From contig NZ_WOVL01000013.1 of the NCBI RefSeq assembly GCF_009737085.1, positions 100,697 to 164,696 of the forward strand: a DNA stretch of 64,000 nt, written 5' to 3'. The stretch is from Paenibacillus sp. NEAU-GSW1. GTDB taxonomy: Bacteria > Bacillota > Bacilli > Paenibacillales > Paenibacillaceae. Of the stretch, positions 37,683-46,310 are shown piece by piece; position 1 is the first letter of the stretch; each line of letters opens with the position of its first letter. The position numbers were made by a program, and so were the translations under genes. Below the pieces are notes generated by a model that was given only the letters and a program-made list of their open reading frames with translations, was not told the origin of the DNA and searched no databases.

Positions 37683-38936
37683 TTGTCGTTGATTGTGATG
37701 AAGTTTGGCGGAAGCTCGGTAGGTACGCCTGAGCGGATGCAGCGTGTAGCAAAGCGGATTATCGAAAGCCATAAAGCGGGCAATCGCGTAGCTGTCGTCG
37801 TTTCCGCAATGGGAGATACAACGGATGATTTAATTGATCAGTCGAAGCTGCTTAATCCGAACCCGCCGGCGCGTGAGATGGATATGCTTCTTACGACAGG
37901 CGAACAAATATCGGTAGCGCTTTTGGCGATGACGATTCATCAGATGGGTCATCAAGCGGTGTCTCTTACCGGCTGGCAGGCGGGCATCCGTACGGAAGCG
38001 GTACACAGTAAAGCGAAGATTACGGACATTCGTCCGGATCGTTTATTCAAGGAATTTGATGCAGGCAATATCGTAATCGTAGCCGGCTTCCAAGGCATGA
38101 CGGAGGATGGAGACATTACGACGCTTGGCCGCGGCGGATCGGATACGACAGCCGTAGCGCTGGCAGCCGCAGTTAAGGCGGATGTGTGCGAGATTTATAC
38201 CGACGTAGACGGCGTTTATTCGACAGACCCGCGTGTCGTCAAATGCGCACGCAAGCTCAATGAAATTTCGTATGACGAAATGCTGGAGCTTGCACATCTC
38301 GGAGCAGCGGTGCTGCATCCGCGCGCAGTAGAGTACGCAAAGCACAACAATGTAAAACTTGTCGTTCGTTCCAGCTTTACGCAAAACGAAGGCACAAGTG
38401 TGAAGGAGGAAGCGGTTATGGAGCAGGGAGTAGTCGTTCGCGGCATCGCGTTTGACAAAAACGTAGCAAGAATCAGCATTCTTGGCGTTCAAGACGTACC
38501 GGGCGTCCTTGCGAATGTGTTCGGCGCGCTCGCAAACAACGGAATCGATGTAGACATTATCGTTCAAAGCGGTGTGCAGGACGGCAAAGCCGATTTCTCC
38601 TTTACATTGTCCCGTGACGATAAAGAGAAGGCTGTATCGGTAATTAAAAGTGTACGCGAGCAAGTGCCTTTCGAAGAAGTGACTTCGGAAGACAATCTCG
38701 TGAAAGTGTCGATCGTTGGCGCAGGCATGGTCAGCAACCCTGGAGTAGCTGCAACGATGTTCGCAGCCATTTCGGAAATCGGCGTAAGCATCAAAATGGT
38801 AAGCACTTCGGAAATTAAAGTGTCTTGCATTATTGCGGCTGAACCGTTGCAGGACGTTGTCCGCGCGCTTCACACAGCATACGGCCTGGATACGGCTGAG
38901 CAAGTGTTCGTCGGCGGCCCTCAAGACCGCAGATAG
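37683..38936 (+). CDS. lysC: Aspartate kinase
   Basis: 417 residues; first step of lysine, methionine, threonine and diaminopimelate synthesis, the last needed for cortex peptidoglycan and dipicolinate. N-terminal kinase domain: IVMKFGGSSVGT, TTGEQISVALLA, LGRGGSDTTAVALAAA; C-terminal tandem ACT domains (ISILGVQDVPGVLANVFGAL; VKVSIVGAGMVSNPGVAATM). TTG 37683 is chosen for the GGGGAG site and family start. Closest in form to the B. subtilis LysC/DapG two-ACT class. It lies outside the usual yqhT-efp-yqhV order, so it was inserted here in this lineage. Confidence 0.95.
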   Translation: MSLIVMKFGGSSVGTPERMQRVAKRIIESHKAGNRVAVVVSAMGDTTDDLIDQSKLLNPNPPAREMDMLLTTGEQISVALLAMTIHQMGHQAVSLTGWQAGIRTEAVHSKAKITDIRPDRLFKEFDAGNIVIVAGFQGMTEDGDITTLGRGGSDTTAVALAAAVKADVCEIYTDVDGVYSTDPRVVKCARKLNEISYDEMLELAHLGAAVLHPRAVEYAKHNNVKLVVRSSFTQNEGTSVKEEAVMEQGVVVRGIAFDKNVARISILGVQDVPGVLANVFGALANNGIDVDIIVQSGVQDGKADFSFTLSRDDKEKAVSVIKSVREQVPFEEVTSEDNLVKVSIVGAGMVSNPGVAATMFAAISEIGVSIKMVSTSEIKVSCIIAAEPLQDVVRALHTAYGLDTAEQVFVGGPQDRR

Positions 38937-38956
38937 TAAGTTATTGGTGCAATAGG

Positions 38957-39007
38957 AAAAGGTTAACCCGCTGTCATCGTAGATGAGGACTGGTTAGCCT
39001 TTTTTTG
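38957..39007 (+). terminator. lysC terminator
   Basis: AAAGGTTAACC (38958-38968) and GGTTAGCCTTT (38992-39002), one G-U pair, then T-run to 39007. Confidence 0.85.
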
Positions 39008-39027
39008 TTTCTGAGTGGGTGAGATCG

Positions 39028-39106
39028 AATAACGCTGTGTCAAAGCGTTAAACGGTCGCGCAGGGGCTTAGTTGTGGAAATAACGCTGTCTGGCAGCATT
39101 ATCGGG
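39028..39106. repeat. Two AATAACGCTG palindromic repeats
   Basis: AATAACGCTGTGTCAAAGCG (start 39028, stem TAACGCT/AGCGTTA) and AATAACGCTGTCTGGCAGCA (start 39079, stem ATAACGCTG/CAGCATTAT, one mismatch). Both are about 28 bp and followed by CGG or CGGG. Lie in the gap after lysC. Confidence 0.6.
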
Positions 39107-39155
39107 CAACAGGAGTGCGGGCAGCAGTTATCCGGGTTCATGCGCTGCCCGTGTT

Positions 39156-39878
39156 TTAGTCTTCTTTTACGATCCGCCATACTTTATTTGAATACAGCAG
39201 CCAAATCTGATAATGATTTATTTCTTCTCTTAAGTTGTAAACTTGATCCATGTCCGTCCAATGACCGATCGCTGTCATTGGAATTTTTAATTGAGTTCTG
39301 CTTTTTATAACGTTGGAAAGGTCAATGAATAAACCGTCTTTGGCGCAAGTGACAAGCTTCGAGGCAATCGCAGACGGGATGCCGTTAACTTTCCTTCCGG
39401 TCAAACGTCTTAGTTTCATAGGAATAACGTTTGCTAAAAGGTTTTCATAATCTTGATGCTCCGTAATATACAGCTTGTTAAACCAACCGTCATCATGTGC
39501 AAAATAGGCGAATCGATTCATCGGTATTTTGTGGAGCGGTCTGGCGAGATGGCCAAAAAACAAAAGTTGCGCAATTTGATCGCTGCTTAAAGCGTCCAGC
39601 TCCTCTTCGTCAATGAAGTCAACCCAGCAAAAATCCCCGTAACCATAAACATCATCTTCAATCAGTTTATTTATTTCCTGCTTTGTTACATATTCAAATC
39701 CTGTATGCCGATTCATAAGCGCTTCTTCAAAATTGTGTTTAATCAGTAAAAGGTTGTCCGGCCTATCAGGTATGCAGCTCATAAATTCATGAAATTCAAT
39801 GCCATAGGAGTAAAAACAGTTTGTATGATCCTCTTTGCTGACATAGATTAAATCCCTTGTTTTTCCGATTTTGTTCAA
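39156..39878 (-). CDS. Unrecognised cytosolic protein
   Basis: About 240 residues with no signal peptide, membrane segment or familiar motif. It is rich in aromatic and acidic residues (GYGDFCWVDFIDEEELDALS; RFAYFAHDDGWFNKLYITEH) and ends LLYSNKVWRIVKED. The HDDGW and GDFCWVDF patches may be functional sites, but no family is recognised. TTG 39878 is preferred; ATG 39884 directly abuts GGGAGGT. Base use is more AT-rich than its neighbours, and it interrupts the order shared with B. subtilis, suggesting gain by transfer. Confidence 0.6.
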   Translation of the reverse strand: MNKIGKTRDLIYVSKEDHTNCFYSYGIEFHEFMSCIPDRPDNLLLIKHNFEEALMNRHTGFEYVTKQEINKLIEDDVYGYGDFCWVDFIDEEELDALSSDQIAQLLFFGHLARPLHKIPMNRFAYFAHDDGWFNKLYITEHQDYENLLANVIPMKLRRLTGRKVNGIPSAIASKLVTCAKDGLFIDLSNVIKSRTQLKIPMTAIGHWTDMDQVYNLREEINHYQIWLLYSNKVWRIVKED

Positions 39879-39987
39879 AAGCATACCTCCCGGCTAAGAC
39901 GAAATAGGACTGCTGCTCGCTTCTTGATTCGACATGGATGTCCGCATTCCTTGAGCTCATCGTACAAACATACGCCAATAATGCAAT

Positions 39988-40035
39988 AAAAAACCGTCGG
40001 GTACCCGGGGAATCGGCCCGGAACCAGACGGTTTT
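39988..40035 (-). terminator. comB terminator
   Basis: AAAACCGTC (39991-39998 region) and GACGGTTTT (40027-40035) enclose a GC-rich loop; on the minus strand the hairpin is followed by TTTTTTATT. Confidence 0.75.
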
Positions 40036-40038
40036 CCA

Positions 40039-40749
40039 TCAAGCGTTGATCAACATATCGCCGAATAAGCGCGGTACTTCGTTGTAGCGATCAATGATCG
40101 CGCAGCTTTCCAAGTCGCGGCGCAAACCGAGCTTTAGCAGCTTTTTGCCGGTCATGCCGTGTTGGAGCGTCTCTCGAATCGATTGGGCCCGGTCGCAATA
40201 GAGCGACAGCATGGCATGGCCGAAGTCGTCCAGCTCCAGAGCGCTGCCGGCCAACGCTTGAAAACGGTCTAGCAGCAGTCCGGCGCACAGCCCGTCTTCA
40301 ACAGCGAATTCATCGTTGCTCCCTGCGCAAAGGATGACTACATCTCTTCTCAGATCAACGGCGGCTTTCGCGCATGCTGTAGCGTTAAGCAATGCGCCGG
40401 TCAATACATAATCGGCTCTTGACGATTTATGGATGGCCCGCGTTCCGTTCGTGGTCGTAAAAATAATTCTTCTATTTTTTACAGCCGGACTGCAATATTC
40501 TTCCGGTGAATTGCCGAGATCAAACCCGGGAATTTTTCGGCTAAATCGTTCTCCCCCGAGCAAGTCGCCCTCTTGCCGCGCAGCGCGCGCCTCCATCACT
40601 GTCTCAACCGGTACGATGCCCGATGACCCTGATGCCAACGCGGAGACGATTGTGCTCGTGGCGCACAGCACATCGACGATAATCGCCGTTTTATGATGGA
40701 ACCGCGCCGAGCTTGCTTCGTTTACGCTCGAAATGACTTGCACCCGCAT
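40039..40749 (-). CDS. comB: 2-phosphosulfolactate phosphatase family protein (ComB)
   Basis: 236 residues. VDVLCATSTIVSALASG, GFDLGNSPEEY and FTTTNGTRAI are the ComB family signatures; the acidic residues bind Mg2+. The family dephosphorylates 2-phosphosulfolactate, known from coenzyme M synthesis and, in Bacillus spores, from sulfolactate production. ATG 40749 follows AAGGAAGG; longer in-frame starts give an unlike N-terminus. Sulfolactate is a spore component in B. subtilis, so a spore role is plausible but unproven. Confidence 0.9.
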   Translation of the reverse strand: MRVQVISSVNEASSARFHHKTAIIVDVLCATSTIVSALASGSSGIVPVETVMEARAARQEGDLLGGERFSRKIPGFDLGNSPEEYCSPAVKNRRIIFTTTNGTRAIHKSSRADYVLTGALLNATACAKAAVDLRRDVVILCAGSNDEFAVEDGLCAGLLLDRFQALAGSALELDDFGHAMLSLYCDRAQSIRETLQHGMTGKKLLKLGLRRDLESCAIIDRYNEVPRLFGDMLINA

Positions 40750-40975
40750 TCGAATGAGCCTTCCTTCTCTTAAACTTCTTTCTCCCATGCATTCGCGATC
40801 ACAGCGAATCATGCAAGCAATATATGCAAAGGAGGCTGGGCGTGTGCCCGACTGTCTGCGGAATGATTGCGCCCTGAGTGGAATAGATAGGAGACAAGCC
40901 TGCATAGAGTAATAGAGAAACGCAAGCTTCATTTATAGCTGCGGCTTCGCATTATGAATTAGGAGGTTTGCGCAG

Positions 40976-41242
40976 GTGTTGAATAAAATCGTGCTCAGCA
41001 TGGCTTCGCTTCGCCTGACGTCGGGGATGATAGAGATTTGCGCGGCGCTGCTTATGCTTAGGTTGAATCAAATCGATAAAGCGCTTCTTGTAAACTCCTC
41101 ACTCGCGCTTGTCGGACCGCTTATTCTGATTGCAACGACGACGATTGGGCTGGTCGGCTTATCGGATAAGCTTTCTTTTGCAAAGATCGCTTGGATTGCG
41201 CTCGGAATTGGCTGTTTGTTCATCGGCATATTGAAAAAATAA
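40976..41242 (+). CDS. yqhV: YqhV family membrane protein (DUF2619)
   Basis: 88 residues, three predicted helices (about 15-30, 40-60 and 67-85). The core SGMIEICAALLMLRLNQIDK then LVNSSLALVGPLILIATTTIG is typical of YqhV, a small protein conserved upstream of spoIIIA in Bacillales. GTG 40976 follows AGGAGG with 9 nt spacing. Function unknown; position suggests a link to the SpoIIIA channel. Confidence 0.9.
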   Translation: MLNKIVLSMASLRLTSGMIEICAALLMLRLNQIDKALLVNSSLALVGPLILIATTTIGLVGLSDKLSFAKIAWIALGIGCLFIGILKK

Positions 41243-41269
41243 TAGATTCTATTAAATATGCAGACTTGG

Positions 41270-41297
41270 ACATATTATCGATGTCCAAGCATACAAT
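41270..41297 (+). promoter_or_regulatory. Sigma-E promoter of the spoIIIA operon
   Basis: ACATATT (41270-41276), 13-nt spacer, CATACAAT (41290-41297): a close match to the sigma-E consensus. In B. subtilis spoIIIA is sigma-E dependent in the mother cell. Confidence 0.8.
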
Positions 41298-41336
41298 GGG
41301 TACTACGAAGGACAAACATCAGGGGGTGATGAAAGC

Positions 41337-42410
41337 ATGCTGAACCGAGTGGCGCACTTGCTGCCGGTAGAGCTGAAAGCGGTGCTGGAGCGTTTGCCAG
41401 AATCGATGCTAGAGCAGCTGGAAGAAATTCGCGTTCGTGAAGGCAGGCCGCTGGAGCTTGGCTTTCGCGGACAATCGCGATTTGCCGCAACCGACGGCAC
41501 ACTTCGGATGTCGGCGGACGGCGCTTTCAAGCCAACGGGAGATTTATGCCGCAAACTGCTGGAGAAAATTACGAATTATTCGCTTTATGCAATGGAAGAA
41601 GAGCTTAAGAGAGGTTTTATAACAGTCGCGGGAGGCCATCGGATTGGACTAGCCGGCCGAACCATACTAGACGGCGGCAACGTCCGGGGCATTCGCGATA
41701 TCGGGGCGTTTAATATCCGGATCGCCCGCGAGGTTGTGGGATCAGCTAATCATTTGCTGCCGAAGCTGCTTGATCGAAGCCGAAAGAGCATCCATTCAAC
41801 GCTCATTCTCGCGCCTCCGCAACAAGGGAAAACGACATTGATTCGTGATATCGCTCGTTCCGTCAGCTATGGCTTATGGGGGCATGGCGAGATCGCCGGA
41901 TGGCAAGGGAGGAAAGTTGGCATCGTCGATGAGCGATCCGAAATCGCAGCATGCGTGCGCGGTATCCCGACCTTCGACATAGGGCCGCGCACCGATGTGA
42001 TGGATGCTTGTCCGAAAGCGGAAGGCATGATGATGCTGCTTCGTTCCATGTCGCCCGAAGTGATCGTCGCCGATGAAATCGGACGCGACGAGGATGGCGA
42101 GGCGATACGCGAGGCGAGCCATGCCGGCGTTAGCGTGATCGCTACGGCACACGCCTATGACGTGCCGGACGCGTTAGGCAGACCGGTGCTGCGGCGTCTT
42201 CTGGAGGAAGGGGCTTTCTCGCAAATCGTCGAATTGCGCCGATCGCCTTCTGGTTTTATGCACCGTATCGTTAATGCGGAATCGTCGTTCCGAGGACCGG
42301 CCGCGCGAGAGCCTACACTAACGGCTGCCGCAAGCGGAGCGGGAGCTGCAGCACGGAGCTTCGAACGGCCGTCGTTCGCGAATGGGCTGCAAAGAGGCGG
42401 TGCCGGTTGA
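41337..42410 (+). CDS. spoIIIAA: Stage III sporulation protein AA (ATPase)
   Basis: 357 residues. PilT/VirB11-like secretion ATPase thought to drive the SpoIIIA-SpoIIQ feeding-tube channel from the mother cell side. Walker A APPQQGKTTLIRDIA and Walker B region EVIVADEIGRDEDGEAI followed by ATAHAYDVPD are clear. It is longer than the roughly 307 residues of B. subtilis SpoIIIAA because of an Ala-rich C-terminal tail (about 325-357). Starts at ATG 41337 after AGGGGGTG. Overlaps spoIIIAB by 4 bp. Confidence 0.95.
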   Translation: MLNRVAHLLPVELKAVLERLPESMLEQLEEIRVREGRPLELGFRGQSRFAATDGTLRMSADGAFKPTGDLCRKLLEKITNYSLYAMEEELKRGFITVAGGHRIGLAGRTILDGGNVRGIRDIGAFNIRIAREVVGSANHLLPKLLDRSRKSIHSTLILAPPQQGKTTLIRDIARSVSYGLWGHGEIAGWQGRKVGIVDERSEIAACVRGIPTFDIGPRTDVMDACPKAEGMMMLLRSMSPEVIVADEIGRDEDGEAIREASHAGVSVIATAHAYDVPDALGRPVLRRLLEEGAFSQIVELRRSPSGFMHRIVNAESSFRGPAAREPTLTAAASGAGAAARSFERPSFANGLQRGGAG

Positions 42411-42925
42411 TTAAGCTGCTTGGCGCTGTGCTCATTCTGACGGCAGGAACGTTGATCGGCTTTCAGCAGGCAGCCCGATTTGCGGCAAGGCCCCGCCAGC
42501 TGCGCCAGCTGGCGCATGCGCTGCAGCGGCTCGAGACCGAAATCGGCTACGGCCATACGCCGTTGCCCGAGGCGCTCTACCGTGTTGCGCACAGTATCCC
42601 GCCTCCGGTGGCCGATATGTTTCGGCTTGCGGCTGAAGGGGTGACTGGCCAAACGGATATCTCTTTCCGTGAAAGCTGGGAAAACGCTGTGAGACAAGGC
42701 TGGGAAGCAACGGCCATGCGGGCGGGCGAGCAGGCGGTGCTGATCCGGCTTGGCTCCGCGCTGGGCATTAGCGACAAGGACGATCAATTGAAGCATATTA
42801 AGCTGGCGCTGCTTCAATTGAAGGCTGAGGAAGATGCGGCCAAGGACGATCAAGGGCGTTACGAGAAAATGTGGAAAAGCCTTGGCATCCTGATCGCTGT
42901 GCTCGTTGTCATTTTGATGGTTTAG
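42407..42925 (+). CDS. spoIIIAB: Stage III sporulation protein AB
   Basis: 172 residues. One N-terminal hydrophobic segment, then a helical soluble part (RQLRQLAHALQRLETEIGYG, FRESWENAVRQ), and a C-terminal hydrophobic anchor (LGILIAVLVVILMV). Distantly like GspF platform proteins of type II secretion. TTG 42407 overlaps the spoIIIAA stop, indicating coupling. Confidence 0.93.
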   Translation: MIKLLGAVLILTAGTLIGFQQAARFAARPRQLRQLAHALQRLETEIGYGHTPLPEALYRVAHSIPPPVADMFRLAAEGVTGQTDISFRESWENAVRQGWEATAMRAGEQAVLIRLGSALGISDKDDQLKHIKLALLQLKAEEDAAKDDQGRYEKMWKSLGILIAVLVVILMV

Positions 42926-42940
42926 TGGGGTGCCGCGGAA

Positions 42941-43144
42941 ATGAACATGGATGTGAGCGCCATTTTCCAAATTGCAGGTATCGGCATCATTATCGCAATG
43001 ATTCATACCGTGCTGAAGCAAATGGGGAAAGAAGATATGGCGCATTGGGTAACGGTTATCGGGTTTGTAGTTGTGTTGTTTATGGTCGTTCGGCTATTGA
43101 ATGACTTGTTTCAAGAAATCAAAACGATTTTTTTGTTTCAATAG
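42941..43144 (+). CDS. spoIIIAC: Stage III sporulation protein AC
   Basis: 67 residues, two membrane helices. DVSAIFQIAGIGIIIAMIHT and VLKQMGKEDMAHWVTVIGFV are near-invariant in the family. Embedded in the mother cell membrane as part of the SpoIIIA complex. ATG 42941, 15 bp after spoIIIAB. Confidence 0.95.
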   Translation: MNMDVSAIFQIAGIGIIIAMIHTVLKQMGKEDMAHWVTVIGFVVVLFMVVRLLNDLFQEIKTIFLFQ

Positions 43145-43183
43145 TCAATAGACTTTATCGAAAGCCGCGAGTAGGTGAACGAA

Positions 43184-43579
43184 GTGGAAATCATTCAAAT
43201 CGTCGGATTAGCGCTTATTGCCACCGTCCTTATCCTTGTCGTACGAGAGCAAAAGCCGATGTTCGCTTTCCTGCTTGCGGCATTTACCGGCATTTTTATT
43301 TTCTTGTACCTGATCGGCAAAATCGACGCGGTTATATCCGTTCTGGAAGATTTGGCAGACAGATCCGGCATCCCGTCGATTTATTTGAAGACGATATTGA
43401 AAATAATCGGTATCGCCTATATCGCCGAGTTCGGCGCGCAGATTGTAAGAGACGCGGGTCAGGAAAGCATCGCTTCCAAGGTGGAATTTGCAGGCAAAGT
43501 ACTTATTCTCGTCATGGCCGTTCCGATCATCAGCGTTATTGTCGAAACCGTTATCGGCCTTTTGCCGGCAGGGGGGTGA
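43184..43579 (+). CDS. spoIIIAD: Stage III sporulation protein AD
   Basis: 131 residues with four hydrophobic segments. EIIQIVGLALIATVLILVVR, EQKPMFAFLLAAFTG and YLKTILKIIGIAYIAEFGAQ match the family, including AGKVLILVMAVPIISV. GTG 43184 is chosen because AGGTG precedes it; a GTG 9 bp earlier overlaps that site. Belongs to the SpoIIIA membrane complex. Confidence 0.94.
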   Translation: MEIIQIVGLALIATVLILVVREQKPMFAFLLAAFTGIFIFLYLIGKIDAVISVLEDLADRSGIPSIYLKTILKIIGIAYIAEFGAQIVRDAGQESIASKVEFAGKVLILVMAVPIISVIVETVIGLLPAGG

Positions 43580-43600
43580 TCGGAACTGGAAAGGAATCGG

Positions 43601-44824
43601 ATGGCGGTCGGAGCGTGGCGGCTCATGTTTGCGATTATGGCCGTATGGCTGCTATGGACGGCAGTTCCGGCAAGCGGCCAAGCTTTAGTTGGACAAGAGG
43701 AGGCACGGTCTGATCCGCAACAAGATTCGGCGGCAGACGGGCTTATGGACAACGAGATGAGCGGGATCGATACGGAAGCCGTAGAATCGTTCTGGAACAA
43801 ATTAAAGGATGAGTACGGCGGCTACTTTCCAGATCAGCAGATGCCGAGCTTCATGGAGATGATTATGCCGGGCGGCGAAGGGCTAAAGCTCGAAACGGTG
43901 TTGAAAGGCTTGCTTGGCTACTTTTTGCATGAAGTGCTCTACAACGGCAAGCTTCTTGTCACGATCGTCATGCTGACGGTATTCAGTATGGTGCTGGAGA
44001 CGCTGCAAAACGCTTTCGAGCGGAATACGGTCAGCAAAGTCGCTTACGCCATCGCTTATATGGTGCTTGTCATTATTGCGGTAAACAGCTTTCATGTAGC
44101 GATCGGTTATGCGAAGAACGCAATCGGCGGCATGATTCAGTTCATGCTGGCCATGATTCCGCTGCTGCTGACGCTGCTCGCTTCGATGGGCAATGTTGTC
44201 TCCGTATCGGTGCTTCACCCGCTCATTATTTTTATGATTCACGCAGTCGGAACGCTGATCTACACGATTGTTTTTCCGCTGCTGTTCTTCTCTGCGGTCC
44301 TTCATATCGTGAGCGCGCTAACGGAAAAGTTCAAGGTCACGCAGCTGGCAAACCTTTTGCGCAACATCGGCGTAGGCATTCTAGGCACGCTCGTCACGGT
44401 CTTTCTTGGCGTTATTTCGGTACAAGGCGCGACCAGTGCAGTTACTGACGGCATTACGATGCGAACGGCCAAGTTCGTTACCGGCAACTTTGTACCGGTC
44501 GTTGGCCGAATGTTCTCGGACGCAGCCGATACGGTCATCTCCGCTTCGATGCTCGCGAAAAATGCGATCGGTATCGCTGGAGTTATTATTCTGTTGTTCC
44601 TGTGCGCTTTTCCCGCTTTGAAAATATTGACGCTGGCGCTCATCTACAATGTAGCAGCAGCTGTCATGCAGCCGCTTGGCAATTCGCCGATCGTCGGATG
44701 CCTGCAAACGATCGGGAAAACGATGCTATACGTGTTTGCCGCTCTGGCAGCCGTAAGTTTTATGTTTTTTCTGGCCGTAACGATCATCCTGACAGCGGGG
44801 AACGCGGCAATAATGGCCAAATAA
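43601..44824 (+). CDS. spoIIIAE: Stage III sporulation protein AE
   Basis: 407 residues. An N-terminal signal-like helix (about 8-28) is followed by an extracytoplasmic region with LKDEYGGYFPDQQMPSF and seven or eight membrane helices. It is the largest membrane subunit and a likely transporter-like pore component. Length near the B. subtilis protein. ATG 43601 follows GGAAAGG. Confidence 0.94.
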   Translation: MAVGAWRLMFAIMAVWLLWTAVPASGQALVGQEEARSDPQQDSAADGLMDNEMSGIDTEAVESFWNKLKDEYGGYFPDQQMPSFMEMIMPGGEGLKLETVLKGLLGYFLHEVLYNGKLLVTIVMLTVFSMVLETLQNAFERNTVSKVAYAIAYMVLVIIAVNSFHVAIGYAKNAIGGMIQFMLAMIPLLLTLLASMGNVVSVSVLHPLIIFMIHAVGTLIYTIVFPLLFFSAVLHIVSALTEKFKVTQLANLLRNIGVGILGTLVTVFLGVISVQGATSAVTDGITMRTAKFVTGNFVPVVGRMFSDAADTVISASMLAKNAIGIAGVIILLFLCAFPALKILTLALIYNVAAAVMQPLGNSPIVGCLQTIGKTMLYVFAALAAVSFMFFLAVTIILTAGNAAIMAK

Positions 44825-44853
44825 CGGCATCGGGCACGGAAGGAGACGGCAGG

Positions 44854-45594
44854 ATGATAGAGTGGCTGAGCGATTGGCTCCGAAACATAATAGCCGTAAT
44901 TATGCTTGCCGTTCTAATGGAGCTGCTGCTTCCCAACAAGGCGATGCAGCGCTATGCGAGACTTGTTGTCGGTCTTCTTATCTTGCTGACGATCCTTTCT
45001 CCGCTGCTGCGCGTGCTGCAAGGCGACTTTGACGCCAAGCTTCAGGAAGGCATTGGGCTTTGGGAGCGCGGCTCGCAAACGAATAATGTGCAAATGCCGA
45101 GCCTAGCCGATATTCAGAAAAATGCGGAGAAGTTGAGCGACCGGCGCAATGACGAGGCGGCGGCGTTGATGGAGCAAACGCTGGAGAAGGCGATGGAGGC
45201 TGCCGTTGAGGAGCGGACAAAGGCAAAGGTTGAGCAGATTGACGTCGCATTGAAATGGATCGCGCATCAAGGGCAGCGAAATCCATACTTGGGCAGCGTG
45301 CTGGTGACGATGGCCGCCGAGGAAAAGAAACAAGCGGCGGCAAGCTCGGCGTCAGAGCTGCCGGATGTCGAGGTGGAGGAAGTGCTCCCTGTCGATGTGG
45401 CGGTTTCAGTGACCGTTGAAAACGGAGAAGGCAATAGGCTGGATGACGCCGCAGAGCAAGAGGCCGGCGAGGACAGTGAAAGTGCTTGGACGCGCGTGAC
45501 CCCGGCATTAGCGGAGAAAATCAGCGATACGTTAGCCAAAGGCTGGGGGATAAGTCCGGAAATCGTGCAAATTCGCCAAGAAGCGGCAGGATAA
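44854..45594 (+). CDS. spoIIIAF: Stage III sporulation protein AF
   Basis: 246 residues. Two N-terminal helices (WLRNIIAVIMLAVLMELLL; LVVGLLILLTILSPLL) and a soluble C-terminal domain facing the intermembrane space. The segment VKSLIDVALK-like QIDVALKWIAHQG and the closing ISDTLAKGWGISPEIVQIRQ fit the family's ring-building motif. The linker is unusually Glu/Val-rich (VEEVLPVDVAVSVTVENGEG). ATG 44854 after AAGGAGA. Confidence 0.92.
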   Translation: MIEWLSDWLRNIIAVIMLAVLMELLLPNKAMQRYARLVVGLLILLTILSPLLRVLQGDFDAKLQEGIGLWERGSQTNNVQMPSLADIQKNAEKLSDRRNDEAAALMEQTLEKAMEAAVEERTKAKVEQIDVALKWIAHQGQRNPYLGSVLVTMAAEEKKQAAASSASELPDVEVEEVLPVDVAVSVTVENGEGNRLDDAAEQEAGEDSESAWTRVTPALAEKISDTLAKGWGISPEIVQIRQEAAG

Positions 45595-45628
45595 CGGATC
45601 CGTAATTTTCGGAAGGAGGCATAAGGCG

Positions 45629-46264
45629 TTGGCCAAATGGTTGAAAGGACTGGAGTCCATCGTAGACGGAGGCGGGCCGGGAGGGCCGAAACGAATAAAA
45701 ACGTTGCATATTCTACTCATCATCGGCTTAGTGGGCGCCTCGCTAATGGTCTTAAACTCCTTCCTCACCTTCGATAAGGTCGAGCCTTCGGCTATGGATC
45801 CGAATCCGTCGCCCGCAAACGATGAGGCTGCATGGAGCGGAGGAGCCGTTGACGGGACGCGGTTTGATGCGATCGAGCAGCCGTTGGAGCAGCGCTTGAA
45901 GGAGATTTTGGAGAAGATCGTCGGCGTCGGCTCGGTTGATGTTCTCGTGACCGTTGATTCAACCGAGGAGATTGTCGTTGAGCAGAATGAGGAAGAAACC
46001 CAGTCGATTACGGATGAGAATGATCGCAACGGAGGACGAAGACATATTACTTCGATTACAAAAAAAGGGCAAATCGTCATTTCCGAGGTGTCCGGCGATC
46101 AAAAGCCGATCGTCACCAAAACGATCAATCCGCGTATTCGCGGCGTGCTCGTCGTCGCCAATGGCGCGGAGAACGCGACCGTAAGGCGCTTGATTATAGA
46201 CGCGGTGGAAAAAGGCGTAAATGTGCCGGCAAATCGGATTTCAGTTGCGCCAAGCAAGCAATGA
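45629..46264 (+). CDS. spoIIIAG: Stage III sporulation protein AG
   Basis: 211 residues. One membrane helix (about 25-47, LHILLIIGLVGASLMVLNSF) and a C-terminal ring-building-motif domain: LKEILEKIVGVGSVDVLVTV, KPIVTKTINPRIRGVLVVAN, ATVRRLIIDAVEKGV. In B. subtilis SpoIIIAG forms a large multimeric ring in the intermembrane space. TTG 45629 after GGAAGGAGG. Confidence 0.94.
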   Translation: MAKWLKGLESIVDGGGPGGPKRIKTLHILLIIGLVGASLMVLNSFLTFDKVEPSAMDPNPSPANDEAAWSGGAVDGTRFDAIEQPLEQRLKEILEKIVGVGSVDVLVTVDSTEEIVVEQNEEETQSITDENDRNGGRRHITSITKKGQIVISEVSGDQKPIVTKTINPRIRGVLVVANGAENATVRRLIIDAVEKGVNVPANRISVAPSKQ

Positions 46265-46310
46265 TCGAATGAATTCCAAAAAAACGAATGGAAATGGGGA
46301 GGGTGTTCAC

